Positions 23,830 to 31,944 of a stretch of DNA of 64,000 bases are shown here, piece by piece. A program made the position numbers and the translations under genes. Within the stretch, counting starts at the first letter, position 1, and the number at the start of each line of letters is the position of its first letter. Source of the DNA: Streptomyces griseoincarnatus (GTDB lineage Bacteria > Actinomycetota > Actinomycetes > Streptomycetales > Streptomycetaceae); NCBI GenBank assembly GCA_014649575.1, contig BMTH01000002.1:376423-440422 (forward strand), read 5' to 3'. The notes under the pieces were generated by a model that was not told the origin of the DNA, did not search any database, and saw nothing but the letters and a program-made list of their open reading frames with translations.

Positions 23830-25050
23830 ATGAACGTCCGCCGCAGCGCAGCGGTGCTGGCCGCCGTCGCCGTCCTCGGCGCCGCCGCACCGGCCGCAGC
23901 CGACTCGTCCCCGTCGCCGACCCCGCAGGAACTGCCGTCCGCGCTGTACGGGGACACCGACCCGCAGTACGACGGGGTGTGGCGCCAGTCGCTCGCCCTG
24001 CTCGCCCAGCACGCCGCCGGCGCCGAGCCGCCGAAGGCCGCCGTCGGCTGGCTGACCGGCCAGCAGTGCGCCGACGGCTCCTTCGCGCCGTTCCGTGCCG
24101 ACCCCTCCGCCGCGTGCGACGCCAAGACCATGGTCGACACCAACCAGACCGCCGCCGCCGTGCAGGCGCTCGCCGCGCTCGGCGGCCACGACGCCGTCAC
24201 GGAGAAGGCCGTCGGCTGGCTGAAGTCCGTGCAGAACAAGGACGGCGGCTGGGGCTACGCCGCGGGCGGCGCCAGCGACACCAACTCCACGTCCGTCGTC
24301 ATCGGCGCGCTCGCCGCCGCAGGCGAGAAGCCCGGCGAGGTGAAGAACAGCGGCAAGTCCCCCTACGACGCGCTGCTCGGCCTGGAGCTGCCCTGCACGG
24401 GCGAGGGCGCGGGCGCGTTCGCCTTCCAGCCGGAGAAGGACGGCTCGCTGGCCGCCAACGCGGACGCCACGGCGGCGGGCGTGCTCGGCGCGCTCGGCAA
24501 GGGCCTGCTGGTCGAGCCCGGCAAGGGCGACGGTGAAGCGGCAGGCTCCTGCGTGAAGGCCACCACCCCGGAGCAGGCCGCCGCCAACGGCGCCGCCCAC
24601 CTCTCCGGCGAGCTGACCGCGGAGGGCCACCTCCTGGCCGTCACGCCCGGCGGCGAGGAGCAGCCCGACTTCGGCAACACCGCCGACGCCGTGATCGCGT
24701 TCGCCGCGCGGGGCGACGCGGCGCAGGCGGACAAGTCGTACGCCTGGCTGGAGAAGAACGCCGCCGACTGGGCCGCGCAGAGCGGGCCCGCCGCCTACGC
24801 GCAGCTGATCCTCGCCGCCCACGCGACCGGCGCGGACCCGCGCGACTTCGGCGGCACGGACCTGGTGAAGCAGCTCCAGGCCGCCGGCCCGGCCGCCCCC
24901 GGGAAGACCACGAAGGCGACGGAGAAGGCCGAGGACGAGAAGGACGAGTCGTCCCCGTTCGGCGTGTGGTGGTTCGTCGGCGTCTGCCTGGTCGCGGGCA
25001 TCGGCATCGGCTTCCTGATCAGCAACCGCACCAAGAGGCAGCAGCCGTGA
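23830..25050 (+). CDS. exported, membrane-anchored alpha/alpha-barrel protein, candidate B12-binding
   Basis: A 406-residue protein with a signal peptide (cut near AAPAAA-DSSPS, about residue 25), an alpha/alpha-barrel region of repeated helical hairpins (about 40-350: WLTGQQCADGSFAPF, WLKSVQNKDGGWGYAAGG, then TSVVIGALAAAGEKPGEV), a charged linker (EKAEDEKDESS) and a C-terminal membrane helix followed by NRTKRQQP. The same fold forms the larger domain of vertebrate intrinsic factor and transcobalamin. It lies directly after a B12 riboswitch and before an ECF transporter, so I infer that it captures corrinoid at the cell surface. Overlaps the next gene by GTGA. Confidence 0.82.
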   Translation: MNVRRSAAVLAAVAVLGAAAPAAADSSPSPTPQELPSALYGDTDPQYDGVWRQSLALLAQHAAGAEPPKAAVGWLTGQQCADGSFAPFRADPSAACDAKTMVDTNQTAAAVQALAALGGHDAVTEKAVGWLKSVQNKDGGWGYAAGGASDTNSTSVVIGALAAAGEKPGEVKNSGKSPYDALLGLELPCTGEGAGAFAFQPEKDGSLAANADATAAGVLGALGKGLLVEPGKGDGEAAGSCVKATTPEQAAANGAAHLSGELTAEGHLLAVTPGGEEQPDFGNTADAVIAFAARGDAAQADKSYAWLEKNAADWAAQSGPAAYAQLILAAHATGADPRDFGGTDLVKQLQAAGPAAPGKTTKATEKAEDEKDESSPFGVWWFVGVCLVAGIGIGFLISNRTKRQQP

Positions 25051-25709
25051 CCCGCCGCCTCACCGTGCTGTTCCTGGCCGCGCTCCTGCCCCTGCTGGCG
25101 GGCGCCGGCCAGGCCCAGGCCGCCGGGTACCGCTACTGGTCCTTCTGGGAGCGGGACGGCTCGGCCTGGACGTACGCCACCGTGGGCCCCTCGCTGTCGC
25201 GGCCCGCGGACGGCGACGTGCAGGGCTTCCGCTTCTCGGTCAGCGAGGACTCGGGTGACGCGGCCAAGCCGCGTGGCACCGCCGACTTCGACACGATCTG
25301 CGCGAGGACGCCCGCCGAGGACGGCACGAAGCGGGTGGCGCTGGTGATCGACTTCGGCACGCCCGCCGACGCCCCGTCCGGGGCGAAGCCGCCGGCCGGC
25401 CGCACGGCCTGCGCGCAGGTGGCGGAGGACGCCACGACGGCCGAGGCGCTGGCCTCGGTCGCCGAGCCGCTGCGCTACGACAGCAACGCCCTGCTGTGCG
25501 CGATCGCCGGCTACCCGGCGAAGGGCTGCGGCGAGCAGGTCGCCACGGGCGGCAAGGAGTCCGCCGCCACCGGGGCCGCCGAGACCGCCGAGGAGGCCTC
25601 CGCGCAGGACGACGGCGGATCCGGCCCCTCCGTGGGGCTGATCGCGGGCGGTGCGGTGGTGGTCGTGCTGGGCGCCGCCGCCGTCTGGCAGGTCCGTCGC
25701 CGTGCGTGA
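25047..25709 (+). CDS. SCO2322-family exported membrane-anchored protein
   Basis: A 220-residue protein with a signal peptide (cut near AQA-AGYRYWSFW), an extracellular domain of about 150 residues with one Cys pair early and one late (TICART, TACAQV, LLCAIAGYPAKGCGEQ), and a C-terminal membrane helix ending VRRRA. Its front half (YRYWSFWERDGSAWTYATVG, then PADGDVQGFRFSV) resembles by eye the Trp-Tyr/Gly-Asp pattern of DUF4430, the small beta domain of intrinsic factor. I infer a partner of the preceding alpha/alpha-barrel protein in B12 capture. GTG 25047 overlaps the previous stop; the next gene overlaps its end. Confidence 0.83.
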   Translation: MTRRLTVLFLAALLPLLAGAGQAQAAGYRYWSFWERDGSAWTYATVGPSLSRPADGDVQGFRFSVSEDSGDAAKPRGTADFDTICARTPAEDGTKRVALVIDFGTPADAPSGAKPPAGRTACAQVAEDATTAEALASVAEPLRYDSNALLCAIAGYPAKGCGEQVATGGKESAATGAAETAEEASAQDDGGSGPSVGLIAGGAVVVVLGAAAVWQVRRRA

Positions 25710-26883
25710 GACGGACCGCTCCGGGCGTCCGGGCCTCGCCCGTCCGCGCCCGGAGCGGGGGACACCGCCCGCCGGCGTCCCCGTGCCGCGCCCGCGCCGC
25801 GCCCTGCACCCCGGCGCGTGGTGGCTGTGGGCCCTCGCGCTGGGCACCGCGGCCACCCGCACCACCAACCCGCTGCTGCTCGCCCTGCTGATCACCGTCT
25901 CCGGATACGTCGTGGCCGTCCGCCGCCCGCACACGCCGTGGGCCCGCTCCTACGGCGCCTTCGTGAAGCTCGCCGCCGCCGTGCTGGTGCTGCGGCTGGC
26001 CTTCGCGATCGTCCTCGGCTCGCCGATCCCCGGCACCCACATCCTGTTCACGCTGCCCGAGGTGCCCCTGCCCGACTGGGCCCAGGGCATCCGCCTGGGC
26101 GGCCGGGTCACCGCGGAGGGCCTCGCCTTCGCCCTGTACGACGCGCTGCGGCTGGCCGCGCTGCTGATCTGCGTGGGCGCCGCGAACGCCCTCGCCAGCC
26201 CGTCCCGCCTGCTGAAGTCGCTGCCCGGCGCCCTGTACGAGCTGGGGGTGGCCGTGGTGGTGGCGCTGACCTTCGCGCCGCATCTGATCGCCGACGTACG
26301 GCGGCTGCGTGCCGCGCGCCGGCTGCGGGGCCGCCCCGACAAGGGCGTGCGCGGTCTGGTGCAGGTGGGGCTGCCGGTCCTCGAGGGCGCGCTGGAGCGC
26401 TCCGTGTCCCTGGCCGCCGCGATGGACGCGCGCGGGTACGGCCGTACGGCCGAGGTGCCGACCGCCGTGCGGCGCACCACCGCCGCTCTCACGCTCGGCG
26501 GTCTGCTGGGCGTGTGCGCGGGGACGTACGGGTTGCTCACCGCGGCGGGCGGCAGTTACGGGCTGCCCGTGCTGCTGGCCGGTCTGGCGTCGGCGCTGGC
26601 GGGCCTGTGGCTCGGCGGGCGGCGCAGCGTGCGCACCCGTTACCGCCCGGATCCGTGGGACGCCCGCGCCTGGCTGGTCTCCGCGTCCGGCGCGGCCGTG
26701 GCGGCCCTCCTGATCCTGGCCGGCTCGCTCGACCCCGGGAGTCTCGACCCCGGTGTGGTCCCGCTGGAGCCGCCCACCCTGCCCCTGTGGCCGGCGGCGG
26801 CCGTGCTGCTCGGTCTGCTGCCCGCCTTCGTGACCCCCGCCCCCGAGGCGGCCCGCGACCCCCGCAAGGAGCCGACGACGTGA
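25702..26883 (+). CDS. ECF transporter T component (CbiQ family)
   Basis: A 393-residue polytopic membrane protein, the transmembrane coupling subunit of an energy-coupling-factor importer. It has several helices and the cytoplasmic coupling helix with the diagnostic Ala-Arg-Gly motif (AAAMDARGYGR). Length exceeds the typical 220-280 residues because of extra C-terminal helices (about 290-380). The start GTG 25702 overlaps the previous stop by 8 bp. The gene lies between the surface proteins and the ATPase gene of the B12-switch operon. Confidence 0.88.
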   Translation: MRETDRSGRPGLARPRPERGTPPAGVPVPRPRRALHPGAWWLWALALGTAATRTTNPLLLALLITVSGYVVAVRRPHTPWARSYGAFVKLAAAVLVLRLAFAIVLGSPIPGTHILFTLPEVPLPDWAQGIRLGGRVTAEGLAFALYDALRLAALLICVGAANALASPSRLLKSLPGALYELGVAVVVALTFAPHLIADVRRLRAARRLRGRPDKGVRGLVQVGLPVLEGALERSVSLAAAMDARGYGRTAEVPTAVRRTTAALTLGGLLGVCAGTYGLLTAAGGSYGLPVLLAGLASALAGLWLGGRRSVRTRYRPDPWDARAWLVSASGAAVAALLILAGSLDPGSLDPGVVPLEPPTLPLWPAAAVLLGLLPAFVTPAPEAARDPRKEPTT

Positions 26884-28544
26884 TCCGCTTCGAGAACGTG
26901 TCGGTGACCTACGACGGCGCGGCGCGGCCCGCCGTGCGGGACGTCGACCTGGAGGTCCCCGAGGGCGAACTGGTGCTGGTGGTGGGCCCGTCCGGCGTCG
27001 GCAAGTCGACGGTGCTGGGCGCGGTCGGCGGACTGGTGCCGCACTTCACCGGCGGCACCCTGCGCGGCCGGGTGACGGTCGCCGGCCGCGACACCCGCAC
27101 CCACAAGCCGCGCGAACTCGCCGACGTGGTGGGCACGGTGGGCCAGGACCCGCTGTCCCACTTCGTGACGGACACGGTGGAGGACGAACTCGCCTACGGC
27201 ATGGAGTCGCTGGGCCTAGCGCCGGACGTGATGCGCCGCCGCGTCGAGGAGACCCTCGACCTGCTGGGCCTGGCCGACCTGCGGGACCGGCACATCTCCA
27301 CGCTGTCCGGCGGCCAGCAGCAGCGGGTGGCCATCGGCTCGGTCCTCACCCCGCACCCGAAGGTGCTGGTCCTGGACGAGCCGACGTCCGCCCTGGACCC
27401 GGCGGCCGCCGAGGAGGTCCTCGCGGTCCTCCAGCGCCTGGTGCACGACCTGGGCACCACGGTCCTGATGGCCGAGCACCGCCTGGAGCGGGTCGTGCAG
27501 TACGCCGACCAGGTCGTGCTGCTGCCGGGCCCCGGCGAGCGGCCGTGGATGGGCGCCCCGGCGGACGTCATGGCGGTGTCCCCTGTCTGCCCGCCGGTGG
27601 TCGAGCTGGGCCGCCTGGCCGGCTGGTCCCCGCTCCCCCTGACGGTGCGCGACGCCCGCCGCAGGGCGGCCCCGCTGCGGGAACGCCTGGAGGGCGGGCG
27701 GCCCGAGCCGGACACCGCCGCTGCCCGGACGGCTGCCCCGGCGAGGCGTCTCTTCGGGCGGGCGAAGAAGGAGAACGCCGGCGTTCCCGAGCCGGTGGCC
27801 CAGGCGCGGTCCCTCGCGGTCCGCCGGGACCGGGTGCAGGCGCTGACCCGGGTGGACCTCACGGTGTCGCCCGGTGAGACGGTCGCGCTCATGGGCCGCA
27901 ACGGCGCCGGCAAGTCGACGCTGCTCGGCGCGCTGGTCGGGCTGGTCGCCCCGTCGTCCGGTTCGGTCCGCACCGGCGGCGCGGTGCCGCATCGCACCCG
28001 CCCCCGTGACCTGGTCCGCAAGGTCGGTCTGGTCCCGCAGGAGCCCCGCGACCTGCTGTACGCGGACACCGTGGCGGCGGAGTGCGCGGCCGCCGACCGG
28101 GACGCGGAGGCGGAGCCCGGCACCTGCCGCGCGCTGCTGGGCGAGCTGCTGCCGTCGGTGGCCGACGACATGCACCCCCGTGACCTGTCCGAAGGGCAGC
28201 GGCTCACGCTCGCCCTCGCGGTGGTGCTCACCGCGCGGCCGCCCCTGCTGCTGCTCGACGAGCCGACGCGCGGCCTGGACTACGCGGCGAAGGCCCGGCT
28301 GACGGCGATCCTGCGCCGGCTGGCCGCCGAAGGCCACGCCATCGTGATGGCCACGCACGACGTGGAGCTGGCGGCGGAGCTGGCGCACCGGGTGGTGCTG
28401 CTCGCCGAGGGCGAGGTGATCGCGGACGGTCCGTCGGCGGAGGTGGTCGTGGCGTCCCCGGCGTTCGCCCCGCAGGTGGCGAAGATCCTGGCGCCGCAGC
28501 CTTGGCTCACGGTCGCCCAGGTGAAGGAGGCGCTGGAGCGATGA
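26880..28544 (+). CDS. ECF transporter tandem ATPase (A-A' fusion)
   Basis: A 554-residue cytoplasmic protein with two ABC ATPase domains, replacing the two separate A subunits of an ECF importer. Domain 1 (about 1-235) has Walker A GPSGVGKST, signature LSGGQQQRVAIG and Walker B VLVLDEPTSA. Domain 2 (about 310-550) has GRNGAGKST, an altered signature LSEGQRLTLA and LLLLDEPTRG. A variable linker lies between. GTG 26880 overlaps the T-component stop and the next gene overlaps by ATGA. It powers cobalamin or precursor import, inferred from the riboswitch. Confidence 0.92.
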   Translation: MIRFENVSVTYDGAARPAVRDVDLEVPEGELVLVVGPSGVGKSTVLGAVGGLVPHFTGGTLRGRVTVAGRDTRTHKPRELADVVGTVGQDPLSHFVTDTVEDELAYGMESLGLAPDVMRRRVEETLDLLGLADLRDRHISTLSGGQQQRVAIGSVLTPHPKVLVLDEPTSALDPAAAEEVLAVLQRLVHDLGTTVLMAEHRLERVVQYADQVVLLPGPGERPWMGAPADVMAVSPVCPPVVELGRLAGWSPLPLTVRDARRRAAPLRERLEGGRPEPDTAAARTAAPARRLFGRAKKENAGVPEPVAQARSLAVRRDRVQALTRVDLTVSPGETVALMGRNGAGKSTLLGALVGLVAPSSGSVRTGGAVPHRTRPRDLVRKVGLVPQEPRDLLYADTVAAECAAADRDAEAEPGTCRALLGELLPSVADDMHPRDLSEGQRLTLALAVVLTARPPLLLLDEPTRGLDYAAKARLTAILRRLAAEGHAIVMATHDVELAAELAHRVVLLAEGEVIADGPSAEVVVASPAFAPQVAKILAPQPWLTVAQVKEALER

Positions 28545-29389
28545 GCGCGCCGACGACCCCCGCGCGGCCCGTGGACCGCCAGGCCCGCGCCTTGCGCCTC
28601 GGCCCCCGCACCTGGCTGGCGCTGGCCCTGGTCAGCGCGGTGGGCGTGGCCGGCTTCGGCTGGCCGTTCCTGGCCCCGCCTGAGTCGGCGGTGAACGCGC
28701 ACGAGGGGGACGCGCCGTGGCTCTTCGCGGGGCTGCTCGTGCTGCTGGTCGCCGTGGTGGCGGCGGCCCTGTCGGAGTCGGACCTGGGTGCGAAGGCGGT
28801 GGCGATGCTCGGCGTCCTCGCGGCGGCGGGCGCGGCCCTGCGTCCCATCGGCGCGGGCACCGCCGGTCTTGAACCCATGTTCTTCCTGATGGTGCTCAGC
28901 GGCCGGGTCCTCGGCCCGGGGTTCGGCTTCGCCCTGGGCTCGGTCACGATGTTCGCGTCCGCGCTGCTCACCGGCGGGGTGGGCCCCTGGCTGCCGTTCC
29001 AGATGCTGGCGATGGGCTGGTTCACCATGGGCGCGGGCTTCCTGCCCGGCCCGGACCGGCTGCGGGGCCGCCTCGAAGTGTGGATGCTCGCCGTCTACGG
29101 CTTCCTGGCCGCCTTCGCCTACGGCACGGTGATGAACCTGGCGGGCTGGACCTTCATGAGCTCGCTCGCCTCGAACATCGCCTTCGACGGCGACGACCCG
29201 GTGGCCGCCAACCTGGCCCGCTTCGTCGCCTACTGCCTGGCCACCTCCCTCGGCTGGGACCTGGGGCGGGCCGTGATCACGGTGGTGCTGACGCTGACCG
29301 TCGGCGCGACGGTGCTGCGGGCGCTGCGCCGCGCCACCCGCAGGGCCGCTTTCGAGGCGCCGGTCACATTCGACGACGCCCCTCGGTGA
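28541..29389 (+). CDS. ECF transporter substrate-binding S component, probably cobalamin
   Basis: A 282-residue integral membrane protein with about six to seven helices (for example TWLALALVSAVGVAGFGWPF, PWLFAGLLVLLVAVVAAAL, MFFLMVLSGRVLGPGFGFALG). The arrangement matches ECF S components of the CbrT type used for vitamin B12 or its precursors. The S component determines substrate, and the upstream B12 riboswitch points to a corrinoid. ATG 28541 overlaps the ATPase stop. It is the last gene of the operon. Confidence 0.85.
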   Translation: MSAPTTPARPVDRQARALRLGPRTWLALALVSAVGVAGFGWPFLAPPESAVNAHEGDAPWLFAGLLVLLVAVVAAALSESDLGAKAVAMLGVLAAAGAALRPIGAGTAGLEPMFFLMVLSGRVLGPGFGFALGSVTMFASALLTGGVGPWLPFQMLAMGWFTMGAGFLPGPDRLRGRLEVWMLAVYGFLAAFAYGTVMNLAGWTFMSSLASNIAFDGDDPVAANLARFVAYCLATSLGWDLGRAVITVVLTLTVGATVLRALRRATRRAAFEAPVTFDDAPR

Positions 29390-29697
29390 GGGGGCGTACG
29401 CGCCGGGTGGGCGAGGTGGTGAAGCACCCCACATGACCGGCGTCACATACGAAGGAGAGCCGTAGACAGGCCGTGCGGTCACTTACGGCTATCGCACACC
29501 AAAACGGACGTTGCGGACAGGAGGCCGCGAGCGCCTCCGACCATCGGTAGTAAAAGGGACCTTTGCGGGCGATCCGGGGATTTGTTTCTGTGGAGCAGTC
29601 GCCAGGCGCCGACGAACCCCACGGGTCGCGGCGCCGACGTATGCCCCCGCCGCACGGCGGGGCCGCGACTCCCCTGCATCCGACCGAAAGGCCGCCT
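29390..29697 (+). other. intergenic region with structured leader upstream of a lysozyme-like gene
   Basis: This stretch of 308 bp holds no gene. It contains at least two stable hairpins close to the downstream start: GGCGCCG...CGGCGCC (29605-29635, with an inner ACCC/GGGT pair) and CCCCGCCG...CGGCGGGG (29645-29662). AT-richer stretches near 29500-29590 look like promoter and leader sequence. It resembles the long leaders of Streptomyces cell-wall hydrolase genes, but I do not find the c-di-AMP (ydaO) riboswitch core. Confidence 0.5.
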
Positions 29698-30123
29698 GTG
29701 TCCGCCGTTTCCCTCCTCCGCTCCGTCGCCACCCCGAAGAAGGCCGTGGTCGGCGCCGCCCTGACGGCCGCCACGTGCGGCACGCTGATCGCCGCTGCGC
29801 CCGCACAGGCCGCGACCACGGCGGCCCCCACCGCCGCCTCGGCCCAGGCGACCGCGAAGAAGATGATCGGCGACTCGGCCGAGTTCCAGTGCTTCTCCAA
29901 CATCGTGTCGCACGAGAGCGGCTGGAACCCGAAGGCCACCAACGCCTCCAGCGGCGCCTACGGCCTGGTCCAGGCGCTTCCGGCCTCGAAGATGTCCTCG
30001 GCCGGCTCGGACTGGAAGACCAACCCGGCCACCCAGATCAAGTGGGGCCTGGACTACATGAAGGACCGCTACGGCAGCGCCTGCGACGCCTGGTCCTTCT
30101 GGCAGGCCAACCACTGGTACTGA
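29698..30123 (+). CDS. secreted transglycosylase SLT / lysozyme-like protein
   Basis: A 141-residue secreted protein with a signal peptide (cut near APAQA-ATT, about residue 37) and a short lysozyme-like SLT domain. The catalytic Glu is in IVSHESGWNPKATN; SSGAYGLVQALPASKM follows, and the C-terminus is typical (IKWGLDYMKDRYGSACDAW, FWQANHWY). It would cut peptidoglycan glycan strands outside the cell, in the manner of resuscitation-promoting factors or soluble transglycosylases. The GTG start has AAAGG 9 nt upstream. A strong terminator follows. Confidence 0.92.
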   Translation: MSAVSLLRSVATPKKAVVGAALTAATCGTLIAAAPAQAATTAAPTAASAQATAKKMIGDSAEFQCFSNIVSHESGWNPKATNASSGAYGLVQALPASKMSSAGSDWKTNPATQIKWGLDYMKDRYGSACDAWSFWQANHWY

Positions 30124-30146
30124 CGAGCGCGCGTCACCCTGATACC

Positions 30147-30185
30147 GAAGGCGGCGGCCCCCTGATCCCCGGGGCCGCCGCCTTC
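30147..30185 (+). terminator. terminator hairpin
   Basis: A perfect 15-bp stem (GAAGGCGGCGGCCCC and its complement) with a loop of about 9 nt lies just after the SLT gene. Confidence 0.9.
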
Positions 30186-30264
30186 GCCTGTCCGAGCCCG
30201 GGACCGGGCGGCAGCCGCGCGGCCGTCTCGCCGCCGGGAATGGTGGACGGGACCCCCCACAGGA

Positions 30265-31944
30265 GTGAACGCGGGGGCGGAGTACGACGTCTTCAAGATC
30301 GTGCCCTCTGCCGACCTCACCCTGCTCCGGCGGCCGGCCCCGGCCACTCGGCGGACGCGGTCCTTCCGCTCCTTCTGCCGGCGTCGCCGCACCCCGCTCC
30401 TGGCCACCCTCGCCGTGCTGCCGCTGTACGCGCTGTGGTGGGCGGTGCTGGCGACCGGCGGCGGTGACCTCGCCGCCCAGGACGCGTGGGCGGGGTTCGC
30501 GGGGCGGCACGGCTCGTCGGCGTACAACCTGTTCTGGTACGGCGGCATGCACACCGCCAACTACAGCCTGATATCGCCGTACTTGATGGCGGCCGTCGGG
30601 GTGCGGGCGCTCACCGTGGCCTCCGGGCTGGCCGCCACCTGGACCGCGGCGGTGCTGGTGGAGCGGGTGCTGCCGCGCCGGCCGCTCGCGCCCGCGCTGC
30701 TCGCCGCGCTCGGCCTGTGGGGCAACGTGGCCTCGGGGCGCACCACGTTCGCCCTCGGCGTCGCCTTCGGACTGGCCGCGTGTCTGTACCTCACCGGCCA
30801 CGCGGCCCAGCAGAAACGTCTCGTCCTCACCGGTGCCTATGCCGCCCTCGCCACCATGGCGTCCCCGGTCGCGGGCCTGTTCCTCGCGGTGGTCGGCGCC
30901 GGGTACGCGCTGGTGCGGCGCCCGGCTCCCGCCGTCGCCCTGCTCGTCCCGCCCGCGCTGGTGGTGGGCGCGACCAGTGTGCTCTTCCCCTTCCAGGGCG
31001 AGCAGTTGATGCCCGCGGGCCGCATATGGATACCCGCGGTCCTGGGGATCGCCGTCGCGGTGCTGTCACCGCCGTCCTGGCGGGCGGCGCGGTGGAGCGG
31101 CGCCGTCTACGCGGCCGGGACCGCGCTGGTGTATCTGGTTCCCTCCCCCATCGGCACGAACGTCGAGCGGTTCGCCGAGTACGCCGCGCCCGTCGCGCTG
31201 CTGGTGGCCCTGCTCGCGCAGCCCCGGCTGCGGCCGGTGCGCCGCGTCCTGCTCGTGGCGGCGCTGGTGTTCTCCGCCGGGTGGACCGTCAAGAAGACCG
31301 TCGACGACCTGAAGGTCTCCACGGACGTCCCCGCCTGGGCGGCGCAGACGGACGGCGTGGTGCGTGCCCTGGAGTCGCTGGGCGCCGACCGGACGCGGGT
31401 GGAGGCGGTGCCCGCCCGCAACCACCGGGAGGCGGTGGCGCTCGCCCCCCACGTGCACCTCGCTCGGGGCTGGAACCGGCAGCTCGACATGGAGCGGGCC
31501 CGGCTGTTCTACGACGGCTCGTTCTCCGCCGCCGCCTACCGGGCGTGGCTGGACCGGTGGGCGGTCGGGTTCGTGGTGCTGCACGACGGCAAGCCCGACG
31601 GGTACGCCGAGGAGGAGGCGCGGCTGCTGCGGGAGCGGCGGCCCGACTGGCTGGTGCCGGTCTGGCGGGACGCGCACTGGGAGGTGTTCCGGGTACGGGA
31701 CGCGGTGCCGCTGGTGTCCGCGCCGGGGTCGGTGGTGCGGACCACCGGCGCGGAGCTGGTGCTGCGGGCGGCACGGCCGGGAACGATGACCGTGCGGGTC
31801 GCGTACTCGCCGTGGCTGCGGGTGGACGGCGGCGGGTGCCTGTCCCGCGCGGGCGAGTTCACCCGGCTCACCGTGTCCGCGCCCGGCGAGTACCGGATCA
31901 GCTCGGAGTACGGTCCTTCTCCGGCGCCGGCGGCCCGCTGCTGA
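30265..31944 (+). CDS. large polytopic membrane protein, GT-C-like
   Basis: A 559-residue protein with about nine to ten hydrophobic helices (residues 45-340), then an extracytoplasmic C-terminal domain of about 220 residues (from LKVSTDVPAWAAQ). The first loop contains YGGMHTANYSLISPYLMA, the position where GT-C enzymes keep their catalytic region, though no clear Asp-Asp pair is seen. It may be a lipid-linked-sugar glycosyltransferase or an assembly protein for a surface glycan. The start is GTG 30265, where the ribosome site is ambiguous. Its end overlaps the convergent GT87-PAP2 gene by 47 bp. Confidence 0.72.
   Translation: MNAGAEYDVFKIVPSADLTLLRRPAPATRRTRSFRSFCRRRRTPLLATLAVLPLYALWWAVLATGGGDLAAQDAWAGFAGRHGSSAYNLFWYGGMHTANYSLISPYLMAAVGVRALTVASGLAATWTAAVLVERVLPRRPLAPALLAALGLWGNVASGRTTFALGVAFGLAACLYLTGHAAQQKRLVLTGAYAALATMASPVAGLFLAVVGAGYALVRRPAPAVALLVPPALVVGATSVLFPFQGEQLMPAGRIWIPAVLGIAVAVLSPPSWRAARWSGAVYAAGTALVYLVPSPIGTNVERFAEYAAPVALLVALLAQPRLRPVRRVLLVAALVFSAGWTVKKTVDDLKVSTDVPAWAAQTDGVVRALESLGADRTRVEAVPARNHREAVALAPHVHLARGWNRQLDMERARLFYDGSFSAAAYRAWLDRWAVGFVVLHDGKPDGYAEEEARLLRERRPDWLVPVWRDAHWEVFRVRDAVPLVSAPGSVVRTTGAELVLRAARPGTMTVRVAYSPWLRVDGGGCLSRAGEFTRLTVSAPGEYRISSEYGPSPAPAARC

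Noticed and set aside
29390..29697. c-di-AMP (ydaO) riboswitch before the lysozyme-like gene
   Set aside because: The conserved GAACCCGACAGC...ACCTCGCAGGC part of that class could not be found in the region.
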